Notes under the pieces: generated by a model
Told to the model about the DNA's origin: nothing
The model's database searches: none
Seen by the model: only the letters and a program-made list of their open reading frames with translations
Source of the DNA: Isoetes taiwanensis
Lineage: Eukaryota; Streptophyta; Lycopodiopsida; Isoetales; Isoetaceae
Reading direction: 5' to 3'
Length of the DNA: 64,000 bases
Assembly (NCBI GenBank): GCA_021234155.1
Contig: JAJEKV010000003.1
Coordinates: 10,914,413 to 10,978,412, forward strand
In this document: positions 48,701 to 63,800 of the stretch, piece after piece
Layout of the letters: the number at the start of each line of letters is the position of its first letter
Position numbering within the stretch: the stretch's first letter is position 1
Translations under genes and position numbers: made by a program

Positions 48701-51700
48701 TACGCTAAGGTGACGAACCTACACTAACCTTGCAAGAACACACATGAACATATAACTCTTAACTTTATTGAAGTGATCAACTTTATATTAAGTACTTAAT
48801 ACGTATATATAGGCTATATTTGTACTTATACAAAGTTATATAGCCTTCACAGGAGTTACTTATTATAATAATTTCAAAACATTATCACAATAGTTATTAG
48901 GGCCCATAATTAAGTCCAAAAATTATGACACCCATCTTCTCGTAATGTGCTCCCTCATCTGTACTCTCTTTTTACTGGCCTGCACAAGTAGCACATTACT
49001 TTAGTTTAGTTAATAAGATTGTGGTTTTAGGGGACCAACTCCCTAATTACCTCTTTGAACCGAACTACTAGCTCAAGTTTACCCTACTACCTTGCTCTCG
49101 ATCATGGTCCCTTTTAGGATTTGAGCTTAAGGACCATTTAAGATGATCCTCTCATTGCCCATGATTGGATGCTACCTTGTACATGATCCCCTTGATCGAG
49201 TACACACGCAGTGCCTCTTGTCCCTGGGGGTTTAAGCTAGGGAACGTGTCACGATCCCATCATCGCGCATGATCACGCATACCTCACCATGACCCCTTGT
49301 GGTCAGGTGCGCGTGCTTTGCATCATGGCATAGAGATCATCCGAATAATGGTCTCATCACAACCTATTCATGAAGCGAGCTCAGCGATGAAGACTAGAAT
49401 AACAATTCAAAGATGAACAAATATCAAGTCATGTTACCACATTGATGTAAATCCAACGTCGTGCACTTTGTTGAACAAAATAGAGATCTAAGCATTCTCC
49501 AATATGCAAAGCTTACTTTCGAATCATTTCCCCTATAAGGACTGCAAATATACTCATATCAATGTCATTCATTAGTTATATTAATAAGTATTTCTTATTG
49601 CCAACGCAGGACTCCTTGCCATGATGGGCAAGTGTTCGGGTGAAGGACACGGAGGTGTCATTCGTCCCACGCCTTCTATGGGAATCCTATATAGCGGAAG
49701 CTGAGAATTTCCTTACTCTCGGGGGAGCAATGCTAAATCCCGAGGTAGGGGAACGAGGATCCCTGGTTCTGAAGTATATATCTCTGATAGATTATGACTT
49801 TAAGACCCTTAAGACGATAAAGAATTGGATAACGCTATGGCGGTTGCTAATGAAGGTTCGGTCATAGGGGTTTCCTATTATGACATCGAGAGGGTTTAAT
49901 GCCTCCGTCTCATTATGAGGGAGCCAAAGAGGACAATATTTGAAACCGATCAAAAGTTGAAGGTGACATGATAACTTAAGAAAATAGGTTAATTGTGACA
50001 AAGCATGGTTGATATTGTGTTCACAAAGGATATTTAGCGGAAGGAGCCTTTAGGCAACAACCAGTATACCAGCCCCAGTGTACATGGAAGCCAATTTTTA
50101 CTGGTGCATACTCACACAATTATTGTGGAGCTTATCCTGCTTTGCCTTATGGCGGCGCACAAAGTGGAGGACACGTATGATCATTATCGTATAACCCCAG
50201 TAACCAACACCCAAAGCTAAACATACACTGGCCAGGGTTGAACCCCTGACCAAGTGCACATTTATTTTGGCATTACTAGGCCTATACCAACTCACCACAC
50301 ATCCGTTGGGCAAAACTTTAAAAGCTCCTCATATGGGATAGTAACCTTCAGAATTATGGCATAATCCCGTGGGTGGTATCATAGTTTATGTATACGACTG
50401 AAGTACCATAAGGCACTAAAGGAATGGTTGAAGTAGCCGAGGATCCTATCAAAATGTAGGCAGCATATAGAATTTCAACATAGAATTGGCCACTGTTCAG
50501 TTGGGAAGTCGGTGGCTCAGCCATATCATAAAGGTACAAAGGCAATAGGTTTTGTTTCAAGAAACTACCAAGCTTAAGTTAGAGCGGAGCTCTAGTATCG
50601 TGGGATGAGGACATGTGACGTTCCAGGTATTTATACGGTATACATATGCATACCATAACATGTCACCAGCATGTAGCTAGGTCTAGGGGCCCAAGTGGGA
50701 TTCACCTAAAATGGATTTTATTAGCTATGCTAATATGGATAATTATGGATTTTATTGGCATAATTAACCTAATTTGATCTAATAGCTAAATATCACCAAT
50801 GAGGGGTGCCATCCGCCCAAATCGATTGGTCCCGAGGGACTTGCTATTTTGGTTGGAGAAATAGGGGCCTCCCCTCCCCCCCCTCCCCCTCCAATTTCAA
50901 CCCAAATTCGAATTGGAGAATGAGGCGGAGCAGCAGCCACCAGCTTTAGCCCACCTTTGCCAGTACTTGCCAACAACATCAAGCTATGGAAGCCTTCCGT
51001 GACAACGGCTCCAGCCAAGAGACCAAGTTAGTCTTTAGATAGCTTTTATTCTCACGACACTTCTTCTTTGAATAGATGGAATGATTAAATTCTCTTTTGT
51101 ATGTTGTTATGGATACTTAGATGATGTTTATATTCTTTCTTTTTTCGCTTTTTCCGTAATCGGGAATTAAGGGAAGGGTAGAGACCTAAAAGCCTCTTAG
51201 CAAGAGAGATGTCTCTAGCTAGACCCCTTAATACCCAATAAATGCGGCATGTGCACAACCAACCTGGCTGAGGATGCTGTAATGTGGTTCAGCACCCGAT
51301 AATGAGTATGATGGTGAATCGGGGGTGGGATCTTGCCTAGCATGGCTACAGGACTCCTACAGTGTGCTAGGCTTATAACCGGTCACCGTGCGTGGGCCGG
51401 ATATGGGTCTGACACTCTCTGGGTCACAGGGATGTGCCTATACGGATACCCTGGACTCGAACGGGCAGGTGAGCCGGCCTTTAGATTTAGGGGAGTAAGT
51501 CGGGTACGGATGCGGGGGTCGCTGATGCGGCACGTGTTCTCTAGCACACCCAGGGATCCGTCATGCTCGGGAAGGAGACGCCTCTCTGACTTGCCTCATT
51601 GGACCGGGGACATGTAACCCGGAGTAGTCCCGAAGGGTGATTCCTTGGGATTGCGTCTCCGGAGGGCTACAAGCACGTCATAGCATGATTCAGTTTATCT

Positions 51701-53244
51701 ACAAAGTGTGCACAGGAGGGGCGGATGGAGTGGACTACCCTAGACATTGTCTTATGCCAGCCAACGTCATGTTATACTTCCGTCTATTGATATCTTGAGA
51801 CCCTGACCGTCAGTTGACCCCTTGGAGTCTGAGCCCCAGGGTAGTGCCTTGTCATGGTGTTTATTTCATGTTATTATGGTTGTACTGTCTTTTCGTTGAT
51901 AATGATGGATGGGCCACCCTTCGTGATGGTATATTATTTTAGCATGATTGTTGTATGCTAACGTGTATGTATGCTTCCCCTGTATAGGATTCCCATAGAG
52001 GACGTGGGACGAACGACACCTCCGTGTTCCTCACCCGAACACTTGGCCATCCCAAGTGGTCCGAGTACGACGGAGGGTGGTGGTTTAGTCGCCATGGGAG
52101 GGGAGTTCCCGTATTTGTATGATGGGAGCATCGTATTGATTCTGGGAGCGTCATAGAACATATGTTTATCACGTACATACTATGGACCATAGAATAAACA
52201 TCTTGGAGAGGCAATCTATGCAGTGATACGGGGAGAGAAGGTCAATTGTACCCCAAACTTACCAATGAAGGGTCTGGAGTATGTCTGGAATGTGCAAACA
52301 ATAGTCAATCTGTTGCATGTTAAGGTAGGATGCTGTAGTTGGCACTTGAAATAAATGTCAACGGGCAATAGAATAAAGCTCAAGATGATGGGGTTGAATA
52401 GTACAATAGTACAATTCTTGGCTGAGTGACGGATAACATTTATCTGATGTAAGTCAAATGTGGTTGTGGAGACACGAAATAGTAGATATCCAACTTGATG
52501 CCTGTTTGGATGTGGAAGAGTCGAAGTCAATGGGTTATGCAGAGTTATAATTTTAAACGTCTAGGGCTAGAACATCAATCAAGCTGGGGTGGCAAGAAAT
52601 TAACTCTCTAGAGAATACCAGAACGGGGGGTTTAGATAGAATTAGAAAGGGCAAGGCAGGCCATTTTGCAGATAGGATGAAACATGCTATGGCGTGGTTG
52701 TAGCCTTCCGGAGATGCAATCCCATGGAATCACCCTATGGAACTACTGCGGGTTACATCTCCCCGGTCCGATGAGGCAGGCCAGAGAGGCATCCCCTCCC
52801 CGAGTATGATGGGTCCACGGGTGTGCTAGAGAACCGTGCCACATCGCTGACCCCCGTGTCCAGAACCCACTTTACTCCCCCTAAATCTAAAGGCGGGCTC
52901 ACCTGCCCGTTCGAGTCCGAGGCGCCCATATAGGCACGCCACCTGCGACCCAGGGAGTGTCAGACCCATACCCGGCCCTCTCTGTGACCGACTATAAGCC
53001 TAGCACACTATAGGAGTCCTGTAGCCGTGCTAGGCAGGACTCCACCCCTGATTCGTCATCATACTTATTATTTGGTGCTGAATCACATTATAGCATCCAC
53101 AGCCAGGTGAGTTCTTGTGCACAGGCCGCATTTAATGGGATTTAAGGGGTTCTAGCTAGGAGCATCATTAAATATAGATAGCCTTTAGGTCTTTACCCCC
53201 CGTAATCCAATACAAAAAGGAGGAACAGAGGCATCCATCATCAT
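48701..53244. repeat. Array unit 2 (4544 bp, internally deleted)
   Basis: Lacks the 3.0-kb segment between direct repeats L and R. One hybrid repeat remains at 49371-49595: it starts like repeat L (TGAAGCGAGC) and continues like repeat R (GTGCACTTTG at 49461-49470). Confidence 0.92.
50614..52155 (+). repeat. Complete inverted gypsy LTR in unit 2 (1542 bp)
   Basis: Same boundaries and orientation as 46063-47610 (TGTGACG to CGTCATA). The C-rich stretch is shorter, and many CAG/CTG sites altered in unit 1 are intact. Confidence 0.8.
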
Positions 53245-56200
53245 TACGCTAAGGTGACGAACCTACACTAACCTTGCAAGAACACACATGAACATATAAC
53301 TCTTAACTTTATTGAAGTGATCAACTTTCTATTAAGTACTTAATACGTATATATAGGCTATATTTGTACTTATACAAAGTTATATAGCCTTCACAGGAGT
53401 TAATTATTATAATAATTTCAAAACATTATCACAATAGTTATTAGGGCCCATAATTAAGTCCAAAAATTATGACACCCATCTTCTCGTAATGTGCTCCCTC
53501 ATCTGTACTCTCTTTTTTTCTTGCCCCGCACAAGTAGCACATTACTTTAGTTTAGTTAATAAGATTGTGGTTTTAGGGGACCAACTCCCTAATTACCTCT
53601 TTGAACCGAACTACTAGCTCAAGTTTACCCTACTACCTTGCTCTCGATCATGGTCCCTTTTAGGATTTGAGCTTAAGGACCATTTAAGATGATCCTCTCA
53701 TTGCCCATGATTGGATGCTACCTTGTACATGATCCCCTTGATCGAGTACACCCAAGATGATGCCTCTTGTCCCCGGGGTTTAAGCTAGGAACGTGTCACG
53801 ATCCCATCATCGCCGCATGATCACGCATACCTCACCATGACCCCTTGTGGTCGGTGCGCGTGCTTTGCATCATGGCATAGAGATCATCCGAATAATGGTC
53901 TCATCACAACCTACTCATGAAGCGAGCTCAGCGATGAAGACTAGAATAACAATTCAAAGATGAACAAATATCAAGTCATGTTACCACATTGATGTAAATC
54001 CAACGTCGTGCACCTTGTTGAACAAAATAGAGATCTAAGCATTCTCCAATATGCAAAGCTTACTTTCGAATCATTTCCCCTATAAGGACTGCAAATATAC
54101 TCATATCAATGTCAACTCACTAGTTATATTAACAAGTGTTTCTCACTCACTCCTCCTTGTCATAACCACTCACTCCTTGCCATAACCACATTGTAAAAGC
54201 CCCAATAAGCTTCATATTCAGATACTCTCTTCACCCTAGTAACGTGAATGTCACCCAAATTCCCCACGTTCTGTCGAGTCCCCATATTGACAATAAATTA
54301 CTCAGTTATGGTCACTCATGTTTTATATTTAAAATCCACATCCTTGGCTTATGCATTCAATTGGCACAACTAATGTGAAACCTCAAAGCCAGCGCTTCCA
54401 ACGTAAAAATCCATAAGGCCTCATGACCATAACTGTTTCTATCCCATGCCTCGTGATTATAGGCTTAGAATTCATCTTCAGGACACCTTCAGTAGCCAAA
54501 TTTACAATTAGCGCATTATTCTTATAATTATATCATGTATTCTCTTAGTCAAACGTCATAGAATGCAAGATCTTATTACTTGTTATCATTACGCCTAGCT
54601 CTTCATGCTCCAATCTCCTCTGCTGCTAAGCTCAGATGCAACCCAATTCCATCCCTGGGTACTTAACTTTATTTTATGACACACAATTAAATTGACAAAA
54701 GCAACAAATACAAGTCCAACAAGATAAAACACAAGACACAAGAGGACAAAAACATAACATGAACACAAAATGGCGTTGGAGAGCTCGCTGCCGACCAGAT
54801 CCAATCCAATTCTGCCTTTTTTGAATTTTTCATGCTAAATCGATGCTTCTTAAGCAATTTTTGGCCATTCCTGACTTAGAATCAGTCCTTACAGAGATGT
54901 TTCCAATCATTACCTGAGAATTTCTTTGCGCATAGACCTCTGGACCACTTGCAATTGATTGCGCCTCCAAAGATCGTCTTCTAGCTCCAAGAATCAAACT
55001 GCAGAAGAACATACATAGTGCAGTCAATTATGACCTGACCCAGCATCACAATTTCTATCATAGCTTTTTCATACGGATGAGTTTCAGCCTGATCAGACCC
55101 ATTCCGGAAAGCTTACTTGAAGATCTCTCCAGTAAAAAAAAACCACCTGAAAAGGATCTCGAATCGCCGAGATATGATGCTTCCAATTTCGGGCTCCAAA
55201 ACTGCCAGAATTGCTCCCTGGCTTCATGCTATGCAACAATCCTTTCTCCAAAGAGATAAAACCCTAATCTCATGTTGCATACATGTCATAAATATGTATA
55301 TACATACATAAATACCTATATTGACCCATCAGGTGGCCAGGACCGTATTAGTCTCCCCTTCTAAAATTTAACCCATGTCCTCATGGGTCGATCATTGATT
55401 TGGTGAAGCAATGCTCCAACAACTTATAGAATTAATATGCAATGCCAACTTATTCACAAATTCATACCTCAACATCATCAAGAGTTGCTCTTGTTGCCTA
55501 TATGGAGACTTCTCCCTTGAATACTTTCATAGTAACCACGAAACCTCTAAATACTACTCCTCCTCCTGAGGATAGCATTTCTAGATCACTCTGCAATCCG
55601 CAGATCATAATGTCAACACCCAAGGATCCAACATTGCTCTGATATCAACTGTGACGAGCCTGCTAAGTTCCTAACCGACTCTAACTGGGCAAAACCGTTT
55701 AGACGTTTATGAGTAGTCGCTTCTACCCATTTATGCTTGTGTCTGAACGCGACACCAAGATCCACTCGAGCGGCCTCCCATGGGTCTGTTACAATTTCTC
55801 CCATTAGAACTATGCTCGTCCTCGAGCATCATAAACCATAGACTACACCATCCCATGGTGTCCAAGACCAAGTCATGACCTACCGCCCAACGGTATTCCG
55901 GATCATACTTGCCCCCATGGAGACTCGAACTCGAGCCCTGCTCTGATACCAACTGCGACGAGCCTGCCAAGTTGAGCCTCCTGGCAACTCGGGATCTTTT
56001 CAAAACTTGTGAATACTCTTGCTAGGTTGATATGACAAACAATTGATGATAGTGAAGAATTGAATCTTCCCTTTGCACAGTTGAAATGACACACTCAAAA
56101 CTCAATGAGCAAATACTTATGATCTCAATATAATCACATAACATTAACATCCAAAGAAATCCATATTCTCAATAGTTACAGCATCTAGTTATAGCAACTC

Positions 56201-59200
56201 AGCCCGAGAAGCTTCTCGCTCATCCATGAGCCACAACCGCGCTGGTGCCATCGCCTTGTTTTTTCACTGCACATGCACTTGCTGGGGTTAGTCCTCGTGA
56301 CTAACTGGAGATCCCTGGCTGCCACTGCATTCATAGAAATACTCTAGAAATTTTGGATAAGCACAAACACAGACGGAAATCCTACGTGAGTACAATGCTA
56401 AGATAATGACAATATAATCCAAGGAAATATCAAACATGAACATCAGAAGCAAAGAATATAGTCAAAAAACCAAACCATCATGACACATAGCTCCGGGACA
56501 ATGGGAATCTCAATCAGCATACATGCATGCCCTGTTAGCAAAGAAATGCCCAGCTAGCTCACATTCCGAGCCCCGTTGGCAGAGTTGGTGGGGTGAACCT
56601 CATATGTGCATACCCTTCCCAGCCCACGTCTGGCGCTGGAGGACCTCTTACCATGGAGTCACAAGAGTTGACATAGCATCCTGATCAAGGAAACTCCGCC
56701 CGGTGTCACAGAGTACAAGAATGCCACAAAGAATCACAGATGAACATGAGCATGCCGGAGCAGCCTAGGCCACCGAACCTAGAAGCCCAACCCCGGAGGA
56801 TCCAAGTGATAACAAAATATCAAGACAACAGTGGAACAATGCAAGGACCAAGGCATGTAAAGTTTATTAGATATTTACTATACATGTTCCTACATTTTAC
56901 CCTTGCTGAGGTTGCCCATATAACCTACTCATGTTGAAGCAAGCTCAGCGATGAAGACTAGAATAACAATTCAAAGATGAACAAATATCAAGTCATGTTA
57001 CCACATTGATGTAAATCCAACGTCGTGCACTTTGTTGAACAAAATAGAGATCTAAGCATTCTCCAATATGCAAAGCTTACTTTCGAATCATTTCCCCTAT
57101 AAGGACTGCAAATATACTCATATCAATGTCATTCATTAGTTATATTAATAAGTATTTCTTATTGCCAACGCAGGACTCCTTGCCATGATGGGCAAGTGTT
57201 CGGGTGAAGGACACGGAGGTGTCATTCGTCCCACGCCTTCTATGGGAATCCTATATAGCGGAAGCTGAGAATTTCCTTACTCTCGGGGGAGCAATGCTAA
57301 ATCCCGAGGTAGGGGAACGAGGATCCCTGGTTCTGAAGTACATATCTCTGATAGATTATGACTTTAAGACCCTTAAGACGATAAAGAATTGGATAACGCT
57401 ATGGCGGTTGCTAATGAAGGTTCGGTCATAGGGGTTTCCTATTATGACATCGAGAGGGTTTAATGCCTCCGTCTCATTATGAGGGAGCCAAAGAGGACAA
57501 TATTTGAAACCGATCAAAAGTTGAAGGTGACATGATAACTTAAGAAAATAGGTTAATTGTGACAAAGCATGGTTGATATTGTGTTCACAAAGGATATTTA
57601 GCGGAAGGAGCCTTTAGGCAACAACTTTAGGCAACAACCAGTATACCAGCCCCAGTGTACATGGAAGCCAATTTTTACTGGTGCATACTCACACAATTAT
57701 TGTGGAGCTTATCCTGCTGCCTTATGGCAGACAAAGTGGAGGACACGTATGATCATTATCGTATAACCCCAGTAACCAACACCCAAAGCTAAACATACAC
57801 TGGCCAGGGTTGAACCCCTGACCAAGTGCACATTTATTTTGGCATTACTAGGCCTATACCAACTCACCACACATCCGTTGGGCAAAACTTTAAAAGCTCC
57901 TCATATGGGATAGTAACCTTCAGAATTATGGCATAATCCCGTGGGTGGTATCATAGTTTATGTATACGACTGAAGTACCATAAGGCACTAAAGGAATGGT
58001 TGAAGTAGCTGAGGATCCTATCAAAATGTAGGCAGCATATAGAATTTCAACATAGAATTGGCCACTGTTCAGTTGGGAAGTCGGTGGCTCAGCCATATCA
58101 TAAAGGTACAAAGGCAATAGGTTTTGTTTCAAGAAACTACCAAGCTTAAGTTAGAGCGGAGCTCTAGTATCGTGGGATGAGGACATGTGACGTTCCAGGT
58201 ATTTATACGGTATACATATGCATACCATAACATGTCACCAGCATGTAGCTAGGTCTAGGGGCCCAAGTGGGATTCACCTAAAATGGATTTTATTAGCTAT
58301 GCTAATATGGATAATTATGGATTTTATTGGCATAATTAACCTAATTTGATCTAATAGCTAAATATCACCAATGAGGGGGTGCCATCTGGCCCAAATCGAT
58401 TGGTCCTGAGGGACTTGCTATTTTGGTTGGAGAAATAGGGGCCTCCCCCTCCCCCCCTCCAATTTCAACCCAAATTCGAATTGGAGAATGAGGCGGAGCA
58501 GCAGCCACCAGCTTTAGCCCACCTTTGCCAGTACTTGCCAACAACATCAAGCTATGGAAGCCTTCCGTGACAACGGCTCCAGCCAAGAGACTGGTTAGTC
58601 TTTAGATAGCTTTTATTCTGCTGACACTTCTTCTTTGAATAGATGGAATGATTAAATTCTCTTTTGTATGTTGTTATGGATACTTAGATGATGTTTATAT
58701 TCTTTCTTTCTGCTTTTTCCGTGTACTGGGAATTAAGGGAAGGGTAGAGACCTAAAAGCCTCTTAGCAGTAGAGATGTCTCTAGCTAGACCCCTTAATAC
58801 CCAATAAATGCGGCATGTGCACAACCAACCTGGCTGAGGATGCTGTAATGTGGTTCAGCACCCGATAATGAGTATGATGGTGAATCGGGGGTGGGATCTT
58901 GCCTAGCATGGCTACAGGACTCCTACAGTGTGCTAGGCTTATAACCGGTCACCGTGCGTGGGCCGGATATGGGTCTGACACTCTCTGGGTCACAGGGATG
59001 TGCCTATACGGATACCCTGGACTCGAACGGGCAGGTGAGCCGGCCTTTAGATTTAGGGGAGTAAGTCGGGTACGGATGCGGGGGTCGCTGATGCGGCACG
59101 TGTTCTCTAGCACACCCAGGGATCCGTCATGCTCGGGAAGGAGACGCCTCTCTGACTTGCCTCATTGGACCGGGGACATGTAACCCGGAGTAGTCCCGAA

Positions 59201-60811
59201 GGGTGATTCCTTGGGATTGCGTCTCCGGAGGGCTACAAGCACGTCATAGCATGATTCAGTTTATCTACAAAGTGTGCACAGGAGGGGCGGATGGAGTGGA
59301 CTACCCTAGACATTGTCTTATGCCAGCCAACGTCATGTTATACTTCCGTCTATTGATATCTTGAGACCCTGACCGTCAGTTGACCCCTTGGAGTCTGAGC
59401 CCCAGGGTAGTGCCTTGTCATGGTGTTTATTTCATGTTATTATGGTTGTACTGTCTTTTCGTTGATAATGATGGATGGGCCACCCTTCGTGATGGTATAT
59501 TATTTTAGCATGATTGTTGTATGCTAACGTGTATGTATGCTTCCCCTGTATAGGATTCCCATAGAGGACGTGGGACGAACGACACCTCCGTGTTCCTCAC
59601 CCGAACACTTGGCCATCCCAAGTGGTCCGAAAATGACTGGAGGGTGGTGGGTTTAGTCGCCATGGGAGGGAGTTCCCGTGATTTGTATGATGGGAGCATC
59701 GTATTGATTCTGGGAGCGTCATAGAACATATGTTTATCACGTACATACTATGGACCATAGAATAAACATCTTGGAGAGGCAATCTATGCAGTGATACGGG
59801 GAGAGAAGGTCAATTGTACCCCAAACTTACCAATGAAGGGTCTGGAGTATGTCTGGAATGTGCAAACAATAGTCAATCTGTTGCATGTTAAGGTAGGATG
59901 CTGTAGTTGGCACTTGAAATAAATGTCAACGGGCAATAGAATAAAGCTCAAGATGATGGGGTTGAATAGTACAATAGTACAATTCTTGGCTGAGTGACGG
60001 ATAACATTTATCTGATGTAAGTCAAATGTGGTTGTGGAGACACGAAATAGTAGATATCCAACTTGATGCCTGTTTGGATGTGGAAGAGTCGAAGTCAATG
60101 GGTTATGCAGAGTTATAATTTTAAACGTCTAGGGCTAGAACATCAATCAAGCTGGGGTGGCAAGAAATTAACTCTCTAGAGAATACCAGACGTGGGGGTT
60201 TAGATAGAATTAGAAAGGGCAAGGCAGGCCATTTTGCAGATAGGATGAAACATGCTATGGCGTGGTTGTAGCCTTCCGGAGATGCAATCCCATGGAATCA
60301 CCCTATGGAACTACTGCGGGTTACATCTCCCCGGTCCGATGAGGCAGGCCAGAGAGGCATCCCCTCCCCGAGTATGATGGGTCCACGGGTGTGCTAGAGA
60401 ACCGGTGCCACATCAGTGACCCCCGTGTCCGTAACCGACTTACTCCCCTAAATCTAAAGGCGGGCTCACCTGCCCGTTCGAGTCCGAGGCGCCCATATAG
60501 GCACGCCACCTGCGACCCAGGGAGTGTCAGACCCATACCCGGCCCTCTCTGTGACCGACTATAAGCCTAGCACACTATAGGAGTCCTGTAGCCGTGCTAG
60601 GCAGGACTCCACCCCTGATTCGTCATCATACTTATTATTTGGTGCTGAATCACATTATAGCATCCACAGCCAGGTGAGTTCTTGTGCACAGGCCGCATTT
60701 AATGGGATTTAAGGGGTTCTAGCTAGGAGCATCATTAAATATAGATAGCCTTTAGGTCTTTACCCCCCGTAATCCAATACAAAAAGGAGGAACAGAGGCA
60801 TCCATCATCAT
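53245..60811. repeat. Array unit 3 (7567 bp)
   Basis: Full-length unit with both direct repeats and the intervening 3-kb segment. Its repeat R retains the ATCTAAGCATTCTCC stretch that unit 1 lacks. It also has a 13-bp tandem duplication (TTTAGGCAACAAC, twice near 57611-57637). Confidence 0.92.
58186..59723 (+). repeat. Complete inverted gypsy LTR in unit 3 (1538 bp)
   Basis: Same structure as in units 1 and 2, and nearly identical to unit 2 over the CAG/CTG-rich centre. Confidence 0.8.
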
Positions 60812-63800
60812 TACGCTAAGGTGACGAACCTACACTAACCTTGCAAGAACACACATGAACATATAACTCTTAACTTTATTGAAGTGATCAACTTTCTATT
60901 AAGTACTTAATACGTATATATAGGCTATATTTGTACTTATACAAAGTTATATAGCCTTCACAGGAGTTAATTATTATAATAATTTCAAAACATTATCACA
61001 ATAGTTATTAGGGCCCATAATTAAGTCCAAAAATTATGACACCCATCTTCTCGTAATGTGCTCCCTCATCTGTACTCTCTTTTTACTGGCCTGCACAAGT
61101 AGCACATTACTTTAGTTTAGTTAATAAGATTGTGGTTTTAGGGGACCAACTCCCTAATTACCTCTTTGAACCGAACTACTAGCTCAAGTTTACCCTACTA
61201 CCTTGCTCTCGATCATGGTCCCTTTTAGGATTTGAGCTTAAGGACCATTTAAGATGATCCTCTCATTGCCCATGATTGGATGCTACCTTGTACATGATCC
61301 CCTTGATCGAGTACACCCGCAGTGCCTCTTGTCCCTGGGGGTTTAAGCTAGGGAACGTGTCACGATCCCATCATCGCGCATGATCACGCATACCTCACCA
61401 TGACCCCTTGTGGTCAGGTGCGCGTGCTTTGCATCATGGCATAGAGATCATCCGAATAATGGTCTCATCACAACCTACTCATGAAGCGAGCTCAGCGATG
61501 AAGACTAGAATAACAATTCAAAGATGAACAAATATCAAGTCATGTTACCACATTGATGTAAATCCAACGTCGTGCACCTTGTTGAACAAAATAGAGATCT
61601 AAGCATTCTCCAATATGCAAAGCTTACTTTCGAATCATTTCCCCTATAAGGACTGCAAATATACTCATATCAATGTCAACTCACTAGTTATATTAACAAG
61701 TGTTTCTCACTCACTCCTCCTTGTCATAACCACTCACTCCTTGCCATAACCACATTGTAAAAGCCCCAATAAGCTTCATATTCAGATACTCTCTTCACCC
61801 TAGTAACGTGAATGTCACCCAAATTCCCCACGTTCTGTCGAGTCCCCATATTGACAATAAATTACTCAGTTATGGTCACTCATGTTTTATATTTAAAATC
61901 CACATCCTTGGCTTATGCATTCAATTGGCACAACTAATGTGAAACCTCAAAGCCAGCGCTTCCAACTTAAAAATCCATAAGGCCTCATGACCATAACTGT
62001 TTCTATCCCATGCCTCGTGATTATAGGCTTAGAATTCATCTTCAGGACACCTTCAGTAGCCAAATTTACAATTAGCGCATTATTCTTATAATTATATCAT
62101 GTATTCTCTTAGTCAAACGTCATAGAATGCAAGATCTTATTACTTGTTATCATTACGCCTAGCTCTTCATGCTCCAATCTCCTCTGCTGCTAAGCTCAGA
62201 TGCAACCCAATTCCATCCCTGGGTACTTAACTTTATTTTATGACACACAATTAAATTGACAAAAGCAACAAATACAAGTCCAACAAGATAAAACACAAGA
62301 CACAAGAGGACAAAAACATAACATGAACACAAAATGGCGTTGGAGAGCTCGCTGCCGACCAGATCCAATCCAATTCTGCCTTTTTTGAATTTTTCATGCT
62401 AAATCGATGCTTCTTAAGCAATTTTTGGCCATTCCTGACTTAGAATCAGTCCTTACAGAGATGTTTCCAATCATTACCTGAGAATTTCTTTGCGCATAGA
62501 CCTCTGGACCACTTGCAATTGATTGCGCCTCCAAAGATCGTCTTCTAGCTCCAAGAATCAAACTGCAGAAGAACATACATAGTGCAGTCAATTATGACCT
62601 GACCCAGCATCACAATTTCTATCATAGCTTTTTCATACGGATGAGTTTCAGCCTGATCAGACCCATTCTGGAAAGCTTACTTGAAGATCTCTCCAGTAAA
62701 AAAAAACCACCTGAAAAGGATCTCGGATCGCCGAGATATGATGCTTCCATTTGGGCTCCAAAACTGCCAGAATTGCTCCCTGGCTTCATGCTATGCAACA
62801 ATCCTTTCTCCAAAGAGATAAAACCCTAATCTCATGTTGCATACATGTCATAAATATGTATATACATACATAAATACCTATATTGACCCATCAGGTGGCC
62901 AGGACCGTATTAGTCTCCCCTTCTAAAATTTAACCCATGTCCTCATGGGTCGATCATTGATTTGGTGAAGCAATGCTCCAACAACTTATAGAATTAATAT
63001 GCAATGCCAACTTATTCACAAATTCATACCTCAACATCATCAAGAGTTGCTCTTGTTGCCTATATGGAGACTTCTCCCTTGAATACTTTCATAGTAACCA
63101 CGAAACCTCTAAATACTACTCCTCCTCCTGAGGATAGCATTTCTAGATCACTCTGCAATCCGCAGATCATAATGTCAACACCCAAGGATCCAACATTGCT
63201 CTGATATCAACTGTGACGAGCCTGCTAAGTTCCTAACCGACTCTAACTGGGCAAAACCATTTAGACGTTTATGAGTAGTCGCTTCTACCCATTTATGCCG
63301 GTGTCTCGGGAACGCGACACCAAGATCCACTCGAGCGGCCTCCCATGGGTCTGTTACAATTTCTCCCATTAGAACTATGCTCGTCCTCGAGCATCATAAA
63401 CCATAGACTACACCATCCCATGGTGTCCAAGACCAAGTCATGACCTACCGCCCAACGGTATTCCGGATCATACTTGCCCCCATGGAGACTCGAACTCGAG
63501 CCCTGCTCTGATACCAACTGCGACGAGCCTGCCAAGTTGAGCCTCCTGGCAACTCGGGATCTTTTCAAAACTTGTGAATACTCTTGCTAGGTTGATATGA
63601 CAAACAATTGATGATAGTGAAGAATTGAATCTTCCCTTTGCACAGTTGAAATGACACACTCAAAACTCAATGAGCAAATACTTATGATCTCAATATAATC
63701 ACATAACATTAACATCCAAAGAAATCCATATTCTCAATAGTTACAGCATCTAGTTATAGCAACTCAGCCCGAGAAGCTTCTCGCTCATCCATGAGCCACA

